Counted from the stretch's first letter, positions 1 to 6,713 are shown. The stretch is DNA of 12,209 bases from Falsiroseomonas sp035644895 (GCA_035644895.1 DASQNQ010000129.1:1-12209), one strand, 5' to 3'. The notes: generated by a model not told the origin, from the letters alone. Made by a program: numbers and translations.

Positions 1-149
1 TCGAGGAAACCGGATTCGAACAGGCCGGAGGGCGGCCGGCCGCGGCCGGCGCCGCCATCCGCACCCCCGTCGGCGCCGCCGTCCGCGCCGCCGTCCGCCC
101 CTCCATCGGCACCCCCGTCGGCGCCGCCATCGCCCGAGAAATTCGACAT
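1..149 (-). CDS. Partial protein with N-terminal Asp-Gly-Gly-Ala repeat, function unknown
   Basis: The N-terminal 49 codons of an open frame that continues past the left edge. The ATG at 149 has a plausible ribosome binding site (GAAAGGGA, about 7 bases upstream) and follows the stop of the upstream regulator gene by 29 bp on the same strand, so the two may be co-transcribed. The visible protein starts MSNFSGDGG and then consists of seven D-G-G-A units (roughly residues 7-34), followed by a Gly/Arg/Pro stretch and GLFESGFL. This is a low-complexity, probably disordered N-terminus; no domain can be recognised before the edge. The codons vary between repeat units (GAC/GAT, GGC/GGG/GGA/GGT, GCC/GCG) while the amino acids stay fixed, which supports translation. 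No function is proposed. Confidence 0.5.
   Translation of the reverse strand, partial: MSNFSGDGGADGGADGGADGGADGGADGGADGGAGRGRPPSGLFESGFL
48..131. repeat. 12-bp tandem repeat, seven units, coding for Asp-Gly-Gly-Ala
   Basis: Seven consecutive degenerate 12-base units; on the minus strand each reads GAY-GGN-GGN-GCN. They lie in frame inside the partial gene at the left edge. Unit length is a multiple of three, so copy-number changes would keep the frame. Units differ at third positions, so this is not a very recent expansion. Confidence 0.8.
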
Positions 150-178
150 CCCGTATCCCTTTCCCGTCGCTGAGTTGA

Positions 179-1768
179 TCAGGGTGGCAGGCCAGCCTCC
201 GTGAGGTGCCGGCCGTACAACGCGCGCGCGGCCGGGTCCCGGTAGGCGTGCCGCTCGATCAGGCGGCCGACACGGAACTCCGGCTCCAGTCGCATCACCT
301 GTTGCGCGATGCGACGCGCATCCTCCATCTGGCCGAGCGCGGCAGTCGCGGCGGCGGTGAGGCGCAGGTTCGAGGTGTAGTGCGGATTCGCCCGGCAGGA
401 GCGGAGGCCCCAGTGCAGCGCGGCCTCGTACTCCCTGGCGGTGTAGTGGGCGATGGCGCGGAAGTGCTCGTAGCGGAAGATGAAGGGGTCCTCGGGCGAG
501 AGCGCCATGGCGCGCTCGGCGCGCCGGATGGCCTCCGCCGCATCGCCCATCCAGGCATAGGTTGGGCTGCTCCAGAGCCAGGCCTCGGCATCGTTCGGCG
601 CGGCGTCCAGCGCGCGGTCGAGGAGGTAGAGCGCCTCCTCGTAGTCGCGCCGGATGATGGTCTGGGTGTGCCCGAGCAGCGCGAGCGCCCGCGCGTTGCG
701 GAAGTCGTGCTCGATCGCCTTGCGGAGCGCCGCCTCCAGCGCCTCGGCGTCCGCGGCCACGTCCGAGGACCAGCCCTGCCCGATGCGCAGGTGGTACCAG
801 CCCGCGAGCGCCGCATGCGCCGGCGCGTAGGTCGGGTCGAGCGTGATCGCCTGCCGGATCAGCACGCCGGCCTCGTCCAGGGCCCGCCGCTCCAGGCGGA
901 ACATCAGGTGCCTGGCGCGCAGCATCAGGAAGTAGGCGCTGATGTCGTCCGGGCGCAGGCGGCTGCGCTGCAGGTCCGCCTCCTGCACCCGCGGCGCGAG
1001 GGTGTTGGCGATGGTGGCCGCGATGTCGTCCTGCGCCTCGAACATCGTGGCCTCGACGAGGTCGTAGGTGCGGTGCCAGCGCACCAGCCCGCTCGCGGCC
1101 TCGGCAAGCTCGACCGCAAGCCGCACGCGTGCCCCGATGTTCCGCACCGAGCCCGAGGTGACATAGTCCGCCCGCAGCCGCCGCCCGATCTCGGCCAGGT
1201 CCGTGGGGGTATCGAGAAGGTGGCGGGTCGAGGAGCTCGAGATGACGATCGGTTCGCGCAGCGCGGCGAGGGTGCCGACAATGCCGTCCACGATGCCCTC
1301 CGACACCGCGCCGAGCCGCGCGTCGGGCTCGACGCGGCGGAAGGGCAGCACGGCCACGACGGACACGCCGGGCCCGGCCCGCGGCGCGGCCGGAAGCGAG
1401 GGCTGCCCGCGGTCCAGCGGCGCGTCGGCGGGCGCGACCTCCGCCTCCAGGATGTAGCCGCGCCGGGGGAGGGTGCGCAGCATCTCCGACCCGTCGTCGC
1501 CGAGGGCGCGGCGAATCTCGACAACGCACTGCGTGATGCTGTCGTCGGTCACGAAGACGCCGGGCCAGATGCTGTCCAGGATCTCCGCGCGGGAGACGAG
1601 CCGGCCGGGGTTGCGCAGCAGGAGCAGCAGCAACTCGAAGGTTTTCGGACGGAGGGTCGTCTCCTGTCCGTCCTCGTGCGCGATCACGCCGCGCCGCTCG
1701 TCCAGGACGAAGCGGCCGAAGCGCAGCCTTGGCCCAACGGCCGGCTCCGGGGGGGGTACATGCGGCAC
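179..1768 (-). CDS. Winged-helix transcriptional regulator with TolB-like and TPR domains
   Basis: A 529-residue predicted one-component regulator. Residues about 14-110 form an OmpR/PhoB-type winged helix: the recognition-helix region is DDSITQCVVEIRRALGD (75-91) and the wing is LPRRGYIL. An Ala/Pro linker (112-134) follows. Residues 135-250 are a TolB-N-like domain (VAVLPFRRV, then DYVTSGSVRN and a strand-rich segment), as in CadC/adenylate-cyclase-like TolB-TPR proteins. Residues about 300-505 are tetratricopeptide-type helices (AITLDPTYAPAHAALAGWY, ALDAAPNDAEAWLWSSPTYA, AMALSPEDPF). There is no hydrophobic segment between the DNA-binding and sensor parts, so unlike CadC it should be cytoplasmic. 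The start is GTG; an in-frame TGA lies seven codons upstream and no clear Shine-Dalgarno sequence is seen. The target genes and the signal cannot be told from the sequence. Confidence 0.88.
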   Translation of the reverse strand: MPHVPPPEPAVGPRLRFGRFVLDERRGVIAHEDGQETTLRPKTFELLLLLLRNPGRLVSRAEILDSIWPGVFVTDDSITQCVVEIRRALGDDGSEMLRTLPRRGYILEAEVAPADAPLDRGQPSLPAAPRAGPGVSVVAVLPFRRVEPDARLGAVSEGIVDGIVGTLAALREPIVISSSSTRHLLDTPTDLAEIGRRLRADYVTSGSVRNIGARVRLAVELAEAASGLVRWHRTYDLVEATMFEAQDDIAATIANTLAPRVQEADLQRSRLRPDDISAYFLMLRARHLMFRLERRALDEAGVLIRQAITLDPTYAPAHAALAGWYHLRIGQGWSSDVAADAEALEAALRKAIEHDFRNARALALLGHTQTIIRRDYEEALYLLDRALDAAPNDAEAWLWSSPTYAWMGDAAEAIRRAERAMALSPEDPFIFRYEHFRAIAHYTAREYEAALHWGLRSCRANPHYTSNLRLTAAATAALGQMEDARRIAQQVMRLEPEFRVGRLIERHAYRDPAARALYGRHLTEAGLPP

Positions 1769-1852
1769 GGGCCAAAGGTTACGGGAACGTCAACGGACCC
1801 GTCGCGCACAAGCCCGCGACGTCAGGCGAAATCACCGGACGCCGCAGATGCC

Positions 1853-2251
1853 TCAGCGCGCCGGCGGCTGCACCGGGCCGGACGGCTCCGCCTGGCCGGC
1901 GGCTCGGCGCGGCACCAGCCGCTCCCGGCCCATCGCCGGGGCGCCGACGATGGTCCACTCCCCGTCCAGGCTGCCATCCGGGTTCAACGTGTAGACGCCG
2001 AGGCCCGGCCGGTCCCGCAGCCCGTAGGCCACGCTGATCGTGCGGCCCGAGGCCATGCCAACCCCCTCGATAGTGTCCGCGCCGATCCGCCAGAGGATGC
2101 GGAAGGAGGCGAGGCCGGCCTGCTGGATCTGCACCACGCCCGTGTAGGCCGTACCGTCCAGGTTCGTGCCCGTCACGTCGTACAGCCCGCTCTGCTGCGC
2201 CCGCGCCGGCGCGGCGAGCAGCAGGAGGCCGAGCAGGAGAAGGCGGCGCAT
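1853..2251 (-). CDS. Small secreted protein, function unknown
   Basis: A 132-residue protein with a classic Sec signal peptide: MRR, a Leu-rich core (residues 4-13), and an Ala-x-Ala site (ARA|QQ, about residue 18). The mature part has LYDVTGTNLDGTAYTG, later SVAYG and GVYTLNPDGSLDGEW, a beta-strand pattern. It resembles the short periplasmic proteins often labelled 'fibronectin-binding protein' in Alphaproteobacteria, a label with little functional support. The C-terminal 20 residues are Pro/Ala-rich. The frame is open for 19 more codons upstream, but the ATG at 2251 starts the signal peptide and has GGAG about nine bases upstream, so it is preferred. The gene begins 57 bp after the pyruvate kinase stop on the same strand and may be the last gene of that transcript. 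Confidence 0.75.
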   Translation of the reverse strand: MRRLLLLGLLLLAAPARAQQSGLYDVTGTNLDGTAYTGVVQIQQAGLASFRILWRIGADTIEGVGMASGRTISVAYGLRDRPGLGVYTLNPDGSLDGEWTIVGAPAMGRERLVPRRAAGQAEPSGPVQPPAR

Positions 2252-2308
2252 GGCGGGACTCCGCGTAACTGTCGCCGGGAAAGAGCGCGGGGCGGGGCGG
2301 GAGGTCAA

Positions 2309-3970
2309 CTACTCGACCACCGCGACCCGCAGCGCGTTGGTGGTGCCGGCCTGGCCGAAGGGCACGCCGGCGGTGACCACGACCTCGTCCCCGCGCTTCA
2401 CGAAGCCCTCCTGCAGCGCCGCGCGCACCGCCTTGTTCACCACCTCGGTCATGGAGTGCGCCTCCGAGGCGGTGAGGGGATGCACCCCCCAGACCACCGC
2501 CATGCGCCGCGCGGTCGCGATGCCGGGCGTGAGGCCGAGGATGGGGCAGTCCGGCCTCTCCCGCGCCACGCGCAGCGTGGTCTTGCCGGTGGCGGTGAAG
2601 GTGGCGATCACCTCCGCCTCGATCGTGTGGGCCACCTGGCGCGCGGCGGCGGAGATCGCGTCGGCGGAGGACCGCTCCGGCGCCGGCCGGTTGCCGTCGG
2701 TGACCTTCCGCCAGTCCGGGTCCTGCTCCACGCGCGCGACGATGCGGTCCATGATGTTCACCGCCTCGAAGGGGTACTGGCCGGCGGCCGTCTCGGCCGA
2801 GAGCATGACGGCATCGGCGCCGTCGAACACGGCCGTCGCGACGTCGGACGCCTCGGCGCGCGTCGGCGCCGGGGCGGTGATCATGCTCTCCAGCATCTGC
2901 GTCGCGACCACCACCGGCTTGCCGAGCTTGCGGGCCGCGCGGACGATCTGCTTCTGGATCAGCGGCACCTCCTCCGGCGGGCACTCCACGCCGAGGTCGC
3001 CGCGCGCGACCATGACGCAGTCGGCGAGCTCCAGGATCGCGTCGAGGTTCTCGACCGCCTGGGGCTTCTCCATCTTCACCATGATCCAGGCCCGGCCGGC
3101 GGCGATGGCCTTGGCCTCGGCCACGTCCTCCGGGCGCTGGACGAAGGACAGGCCGATGTACTCGATTCCCTTCTCCAGCACGAAGTCGAGGTCGGCGCGG
3201 TCCTTCTCCGTCAGCGCCGGGATGGGCAGCACCACGTCGGGGACGTTCACGCCCTTCCGGTCCGACAGCGCGCCGCCGACCACCACCTCCGTCTCCAGGT
3301 GGTCCTCCCGCTTGCGCGTCACCCGCAGGCGCAGCTTGCCGTCATCCAGCAGCAGCGTGGTCCCGATGCCCGCCGCCTCGATGATCTCGGGGTGGGGCAG
3401 GTTGACGCGGCGCACGTCGCCGGGCGTCGGGCTCAGGTCGAGGCGGAAGTTCTGCCCGGTCTGGAGCTGCACGCGCCCGCCCTGGAAGCGCCCGACCCGC
3501 AGCTTGGGGCCCTGCACGTCGGCCAGGATGCCGATCGGGCGGCCCACCTTGCGCTCGACCTCCCGGATGATCGCGATCCGGGCGGCGTGGTCCTCATGGC
3601 TGCCGTGGGAGAAGTTCAGGCGGAACACATCCGCCCCGGCCCGGTACAGCCGCTCGATCACCTCGGCCGTGGAGGAGGCCGGGCCGAGCGTGGCGATCAC
3701 CTTGGTGCGCCGGCGGCGGCGGAGCGGGGTGCGACTGGCCATGCGGGCGGGGGTTCCTTCCGGGCGGGGGGCGGGCGCCTCGGCAGGCGCCGGGATGTCG
3801 CGCCGCAGCGTCTCGAGCGGCACGTCGAGCGCCCGCGCGACCTGCTCGATCCGGTCGTCGGGCACGCGCTTCCACTGGGATACGGCGGCGGTCGAGATGC
3901 CGAGCGCATTGGCAATGCGGGTCACGGCGCCGCGGCGGGCAAGGAGGGCTTCGAGCTGGGGATCGCGCAT
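2309..3970 (-). CDS. pyk: Pyruvate kinase with an N-terminal Cro/YdaS-like DNA-binding domain
   Basis: Converts PEP and ADP to pyruvate and ATP. The frame encodes 553 residues, about 75 more than a usual bacterial pyruvate kinase. Residues 1-58 look like a helix-turn-helix of the YdaS/Cro type (AVTRIANALGISTAAVSQWK at 15-34, then VPDDRIEQVARAL and LRRDI); 59-76 are an Ala/Pro linker. The kinase starts near M77. Active-site residues are all present: RLNFSH (117-122), catalytic Lys299 and metal-binding Glu301 in VKMEKP, Asp325 in VARGDLG, ATQMLESM (356-363), and a C-terminal domain with FTATGKT (458-464). Lys156 in GPKLR sits where K+-dependent enzymes have Glu. The only start upstream of the HTH is ATG 3970, which has no Shine-Dalgarno sequence; an in-frame ATG at 3742 before the kinase has GGAAGGA 12 bases upstream. 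The gene follows glycerate 2-kinase with a 46-bp gap holding a large dyad. Confidence 0.95.
   Translation of the reverse strand: MRDPQLEALLARRGAVTRIANALGISTAAVSQWKRVPDDRIEQVARALDVPLETLRRDIPAPAEAPAPRPEGTPARMASRTPLRRRRRTKVIATLGPASSTAEVIERLYRAGADVFRLNFSHGSHEDHAARIAIIREVERKVGRPIGILADVQGPKLRVGRFQGGRVQLQTGQNFRLDLSPTPGDVRRVNLPHPEIIEAAGIGTTLLLDDGKLRLRVTRKREDHLETEVVVGGALSDRKGVNVPDVVLPIPALTEKDRADLDFVLEKGIEYIGLSFVQRPEDVAEAKAIAAGRAWIMVKMEKPQAVENLDAILELADCVMVARGDLGVECPPEEVPLIQKQIVRAARKLGKPVVVATQMLESMITAPAPTRAEASDVATAVFDGADAVMLSAETAAGQYPFEAVNIMDRIVARVEQDPDWRKVTDGNRPAPERSSADAISAAARQVAHTIEAEVIATFTATGKTTLRVARERPDCPILGLTPGIATARRMAVVWGVHPLTASEAHSMTEVVNKAVRAALQEGFVKRGDEVVVTAGVPFGQAGTTNALRVAVVE
3742..3761 (-). 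promoter_or_regulatory. Possible internal ribosome binding site and start for a kinase-only product
   Basis: GGAAGGA (plus-strand positions 3755-3761) lies 12 bases before an in-frame ATG at 3742 that would yield a 477-residue pyruvate kinase of normal length without the HTH domain. The spacing is longer than ideal, so this start may be weak or unused. Confidence 0.35.
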
Positions 3971-3975
3971 GCGTG

Positions 3976-4023
3976 AACTTAAGCAGACTAAGCCGTCCGA
4001 TCCAAGCTTAGTTTTCTTAAGTT
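3976..4023. promoter_or_regulatory. 48-bp AT-rich dyad, probable operator of the pyruvate kinase gene
   Basis: Left arm AACTTAAG (3976-3983), four bases, CTAAGC (3988-3993); right arm GCTTAG (4006-4011), four bases, CTTAAGTT (4016-4023). All four blocks share one centre at 3999.5, so 14 of 18 positions per arm pair by block alone, and two of the four spacer positions also match. Each arm holds two CTTAAG/CTAAG-type elements whose starts lie 9-10 bp apart, about one helical turn. It fills the gap between the glycerate kinase stop (inside the right arm) and the pyruvate kinase start. The AT-rich stem lacks a following T-tract, so a terminator is unlikely. The natural candidate ligand is the HTH domain encoded directly downstream; this is inference. 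Confidence 0.7.
3977..4005 (-). promoter_or_regulatory. Possible weak promoter inside the dyad
   Basis: On the minus strand TTGGAT (4005-4000) and TTAAGT (3982-3977) are 17 bases apart; each matches three of six sigma-70 consensus bases. The start point would fall at or next to the A of ATG 3970, giving a leaderless message, which would fit the absence of a Shine-Dalgarno sequence there. A repressor bound to the dyad would cover this promoter. Confidence 0.25.
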
Positions 4024-5300
4024 ACGATGATGGCGCGGATGTCGTTCACGTTCGTCAGCGTCGGCCCGGTGGTCACCAGGTCGCCGAGACGATGGAACAG
4101 CCCGTGGCTGTCGTGCCGGGCGAGCAGCCCGCGCGGGTCGAGCGACGCAGCGCGGGCGCGGGCCAGGGTGTCAGGCGTGGCGATGGCGCCCGCATTCTCC
4201 TCCGACCCGTCGATCCCGTCCGTGTCGCCCATCAGCGCCCAGATGCCGGCATGCCCGTCGAGCGCGAGGGCGCAGCCGAGCAGGCATTCCGTGTTCCGCC
4301 CGCCGCGCCCGGCACCCTCCGCCCCGATGGTGACGGTCGTCTCGCCGCCCGATAGCAGCAGGGCAGGGGGCCGCACCGGGTGGGCGTGCCGCGCCGCCCC
4401 CCTCGCGATGCCCGCGAGCGCGCGGCCCAGTTCGCGCGCCTCGCCTTCCAGCGCATCGCCGAGAATGAGGGGCGTGAGGCCAAGTGCCCTGCCAGCCTCA
4501 GCCGCGGCTTCGAGCGCCATCTGGGGCGTGGCGATGAAGCGGTAGTCCGGCTCGCCCAGGCGCGGGTCGCCGGGCTTCGGGCTTTCCTCCGCGGCGCGTG
4601 CCAGGTGCCCGGTCACCGCATCCGGCAGGCGCATCCGGTAATGGGCAACCAGCGCCCGCGCCTCGGCGAAGGTGGTGGGGTCCGGCACGGTGGGACCCGA
4701 GGCGATGGCGGTCGGGTCGTCGCCCGGCACGTCGGAAATGGCGAGCGTCACCACGCGCGCGGGGTGCGCGGCCACCGCCACCCGCCCGCCGGAGAAGGCC
4801 GAGAGGTGCCGCCGGATGCAGTTCATCTCCCCGATCGTGGCGCCGGAGGCGAGCAGCGCCCGGTTCACCGCCATCAGGTCCTCGAGCGTGAGCCCCTCGG
4901 CCGGCAGGGTGGTCAGGGAGGAGCCGCCGCCGGACACGAGGAACAGCACCACGTCCTCGGCCGAGAGGCCCTGCACGGCGTCCAGGATGCGGCGGGCGGC
5001 GACCGCACCCGCGATGTCCGGCACCGGATGGGAGGCCTCGAGCACCTCGATATGGGAGGTGGGGTGGCCGTGGCCGTAGCGCGTGACCACCACGCCCGAG
5101 AGTGGCAGGTCGGGCCAGGCGGCCTCGACCGCCGCGGCCATGACGGCCGCCGACTTTCCGGCGCCGACCACCACCACCCGCCCCCGCTGCGGCTTTGCCG
5201 GAAGATGCCGCGCCAGGACGACGCGCGGGTCGGCGCTTGCCACCGCCGCGTCGAAGATCCCTCGCAGTGCGGCGCGCGCCGTGACGTCATCCCAGGCCAT
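4017..5300 (-). CDS. ttuD: Glycerate 2-kinase, DUF4147/MOFRL family
   Basis: Phosphorylates D-glycerate with ATP to 2-phosphoglycerate, feeding lower glycolysis. The 427 residues match the usual family length. The N-terminal DUF4147 part shows VGAGKS (45-50), SGGGSS (123-128), SDVPGDD (189-195) and ASGPT (200-204); the C-terminal MOFRL part shows LSGGET (316-321), GGRNTE (333-338), GDTDGIDGS (358-366) and TGPTLTNVND (411-420). The ATG at 5300 has a strong AAGGAG site eight bases upstream. The stop codon lies inside the dyad before the pyruvate kinase gene, 46 bp away on the same strand. The ttuD-ttuE pair of Agrobacterium tartrate loci likewise couples this enzyme with a pyruvate kinase; family members have also been annotated as hydroxypyruvate reductase (the original ttuD name) or gckA in serine-cycle methylotrophs. 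No tartrate or serine-cycle genes are visible here, so the source of glycerate is unknown. Confidence 0.92.
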   Translation of the reverse strand: MAWDDVTARAALRGIFDAAVASADPRVVLARHLPAKPQRGRVVVVGAGKSAAVMAAAVEAAWPDLPLSGVVVTRYGHGHPTSHIEVLEASHPVPDIAGAVAARRILDAVQGLSAEDVVLFLVSGGGSSLTTLPAEGLTLEDLMAVNRALLASGATIGEMNCIRRHLSAFSGGRVAVAAHPARVVTLAISDVPGDDPTAIASGPTVPDPTTFAEARALVAHYRMRLPDAVTGHLARAAEESPKPGDPRLGEPDYRFIATPQMALEAAAEAGRALGLTPLILGDALEGEARELGRALAGIARGAARHAHPVRPPALLLSGGETTVTIGAEGAGRGGRNTECLLGCALALDGHAGIWALMGDTDGIDGSEENAGAIATPDTLARARAASLDPRGLLARHDSHGLFHRLGDLVTTGPTLTNVNDIRAIIVT

Positions 5301-5386
5301 GCCCTGTCTCCTTCCCGGCGCGCACTATGGCGGAAGCGCCGCCGAGCGACCATGTGCCGGCCACCGCAACAAACGGAGGGCTTCGA

Positions 5387-5692
5387 ATGCCGGAGATCGA
5401 CGAGGCGACGCGCACGGAGCTGGAGGCGGCCGCCTTCCGCCGGCTGGTGGAGCACCTGCGCGCGCGCAACGACGTGCAGAACATCGACATGATGAACCTG
5501 GCCGGCTTCTGCCGGAACTGCCTGTCGAAGTGGTACCGCGCGGCGGCCGAAGAGCGGGGCATCGGGATGACGGACCCCGAGGCGCGGGAGACGATCTACG
5601 GCATGCCCTACAAGGAATGGCAGGCGCTGCACCAGCGGGAGGCGACGCCCGAGCAGAAGGCCAAGTTCGCGGCAACAAATCCCGGGCATTGA
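5387..5692 (+). CDS. DUF1244 family protein
   Basis: A 101-residue, soluble, mostly helical protein of unknown function. The conserved core is present: NIDMMNLAGFCRNCLSKWY (32-50) with the Cys-x-x-Cys pair C42/C45, then TDPEAR and IYGMPYKEWQALHQ. The family is widespread in Alpha- and Gammaproteobacteria, and a structure of the Sinorhizobium SMc04008 member is known, but no activity is established. The Cys pair could bind metal or be redox active; this is not shown. The frame opens 20 codons earlier, but ATG 5387 has GGAGGG six bases upstream and begins at the family's usual N-terminus. It is divergent from the glycerate kinase gene (86 bp between starts) and lies about 100 bp before gapR on the same strand. 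Confidence 0.88.
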   Translation: MPEIDEATRTELEAAAFRRLVEHLRARNDVQNIDMMNLAGFCRNCLSKWYRAAAEERGIGMTDPEARETIYGMPYKEWQALHQREATPEQKAKFAATNPGH

Positions 5693-5794
5693 CCCCCTCG
5701 GAGGCGGCTCGTTGCCCGTCCGTGGCATGGCATTGAGCCGGCCCGGGGAACGTGGCACCAGAACCGGCAGGGGACAGTGAGGGGGACCAGGGGC

Positions 5795-6091
5795 ATGAGC
5801 GAAGTCCAGGAGGCGGCCGCCAGCCGGCAGCGCCAGGCGGAGTCCGAGGACTCGGAGGTCGGCGGCATCGCCGTCGACCGGCTGCGCTCGATCATTGAGC
5901 GTGTCGAGCGGCTGGAGGAGGAGCGAAAGGCGCTGGCCGGCGACATCAAGGACATCTTCTCCGAGGCGAAGAGCGCGGGCTTCGACGTGAAGGTGATCCG
6001 CCAGCTCATCTCGCTCCGGAAGAAGGAGCCGTCCGAGGTTGAGGAGCAGGAGTCGCTGCTCGACCTCTACCGCCGCGCACTCGGCATGTAG
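5795..6091 (+). CDS. gapR: GapR-type nucleoid-associated protein (DUF2312)
   Basis: A 98-residue DNA-binding protein. In Caulobacter GapR binds overtwisted, AT-rich DNA ahead of replication and transcription and stimulates topoisomerases. Residues 1-26 are a charged, variable tail. Residues 27-98 carry the family core: a long coiled-coil helix (DRLRSIIERVERLEEERKAL), the conserved IKDIFSEAKSAGFDVKVIRQ region, the basic LISLRKK, and the terminal EQESLLDLYRRALGM. An in-frame GTG at 5777 would add six residues (MRGTRG), but ATG 5795 has AGGGGG nine bases upstream and is preferred. The gene is followed by a strong hairpin. Confidence 0.95.
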   Translation: MSEVQEAAASRQRQAESEDSEVGGIAVDRLRSIIERVERLEEERKALAGDIKDIFSEAKSAGFDVKVIRQLISLRKKEPSEVEEQESLLDLYRRALGM

Positions 6092-6098
6092 CGCGCCC

Positions 6099-6130
6099 GC
6101 GGGGCCGGTGCGCGCCGGCCCCGCTTTGCT
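6099..6130 (+). terminator. Rho-independent terminator after gapR
   Basis: A perfect 10-bp stem GCGGGGCCGG/CCGGCCCCGC (6099-6108 and 6115-6124) with a six-base loop, followed by TTTGCT. It begins eight bases after the gapR stop. The T-tract is short. The hairpin is symmetrical and may also stop transcription of the converging gene that ends at 6130. Confidence 0.75.
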
Positions 6131-6648
6131 CAGACCTTCTCGTTGGTGCCGGCGTCGCCATGGTGCGCGCCGAGGCGGTCGAGGATGCCCAGCAGCACGG
6201 CGCCGCCCAGGAACACCAGGTGGATCATTACCCGCCAGAACATGGCGGTCGAATCCTGGTCCTCCGCCTGCAGGAAAATTTGCAGCAGGTGGATGGAGGA
6301 GATGGCGACCATCGCCGTCGCGACCTTGATCTTCAGGTTGCCGTGGTCCGTCCGCGACACCCAGCGCATCTCCTGCTGGTCGGCCTCCCCCTGCAGCCGG
6401 TCCACCAGGCTGTCGTAGGAGGAGAGCGCCACCATGACGATGAGCGATGCGACGAGCGCGCCATCGACCAGGTGCAACATCCCGATCAGCATGGCCGAGT
6501 CATCCTTCTCCCAGAAGCCGGTCGTGAGCTCCCAGAGGTCCACCACGAACCGGGCGGCGAAGAGCGCGAGGCCCCACATCAGCCCGAGGAAGAAGACGAC
6601 GAGCAGGAATCGGCCGGCCAGGATGGCCTTGGCGAGCACGGACAGCAT
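6130..6648 (-). CDS. YqhA/UPF0114 (TIGR00645) family inner-membrane protein, copy 1
   Basis: A 172-residue integral membrane protein of unknown function. Four membrane segments are visible at about 11-37, 52-77, 108-126 and 136-157. Family hallmarks are SSYDSLVDRL (76-85) after the second segment, GNLKIKVA (103-110), and AISSIHLLQIF (115-125) in the third. The frame is open 23 codons further upstream, but ATG 6648 has GAGGA seven bases upstream and starts at the conserved N-terminus. It lies 65 bp downstream of the K+-channel-like gene on the same strand, so the two are probably co-transcribed. About half of its residues match the second copy at 9560 in an ungapped comparison. The tail AHHGDAGTNEKV is unlike copy 2. 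Confidence 0.88.
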   Translation of the reverse strand: MLSVLAKAILAGRFLLVVFFLGLMWGLALFAARFVVDLWELTTGFWEKDDSAMLIGMLHLVDGALVASLIVMVALSSYDSLVDRLQGEADQQEMRWVSRTDHGNLKIKVATAMVAISSIHLLQIFLQAEDQDSTAMFWRVMIHLVFLGGAVLLGILDRLGAHHGDAGTNEKV

Positions 6649-6713
6649 CGGCGGTTCCTCAAGCTGGGCTGGAGCGTCAGGCGCGGCACCCGTGGTCCGG
6701 GTTCCATCCGGCG

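Noticed and set aside
48..131. CRISPR-like repeat array
   Set aside because: Units are only 12 bp, directly adjacent, without spacers, and in frame with a plausible gene.
1801..1820. Inverted repeat GTCGCG-N8-CGCGAC between the secreted protein and the regulator gene
   Set aside because: Only 6 bp of a CG-rich stem with no T-tract; expected by chance in this composition.
206..3976. A 1256-codon open frame on the plus strand, antisense to the regulator, secreted protein and pyruvate kinase genes
   Set aside because: Its product is Arg/His/Gly/Ala-rich with no domain, it crosses three well-supported genes, and such mirror frames are common in very GC-rich DNA.
3976..4023. The dyad as a transcription terminator of the glycerate kinase gene
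   Set aside because: The stem is AT-rich, interrupted by mismatched spacers, has a 12-base loop and no T-tract, and it includes the stop codon itself; an operator fits better.
2166..4355. A 729-codon plus-strand open frame opposite the pyruvate kinase and glycerate kinase genes
   Set aside because: Ser/Arg/Thr-rich product without motifs, overlapping strongly supported enzymes on the other strand.
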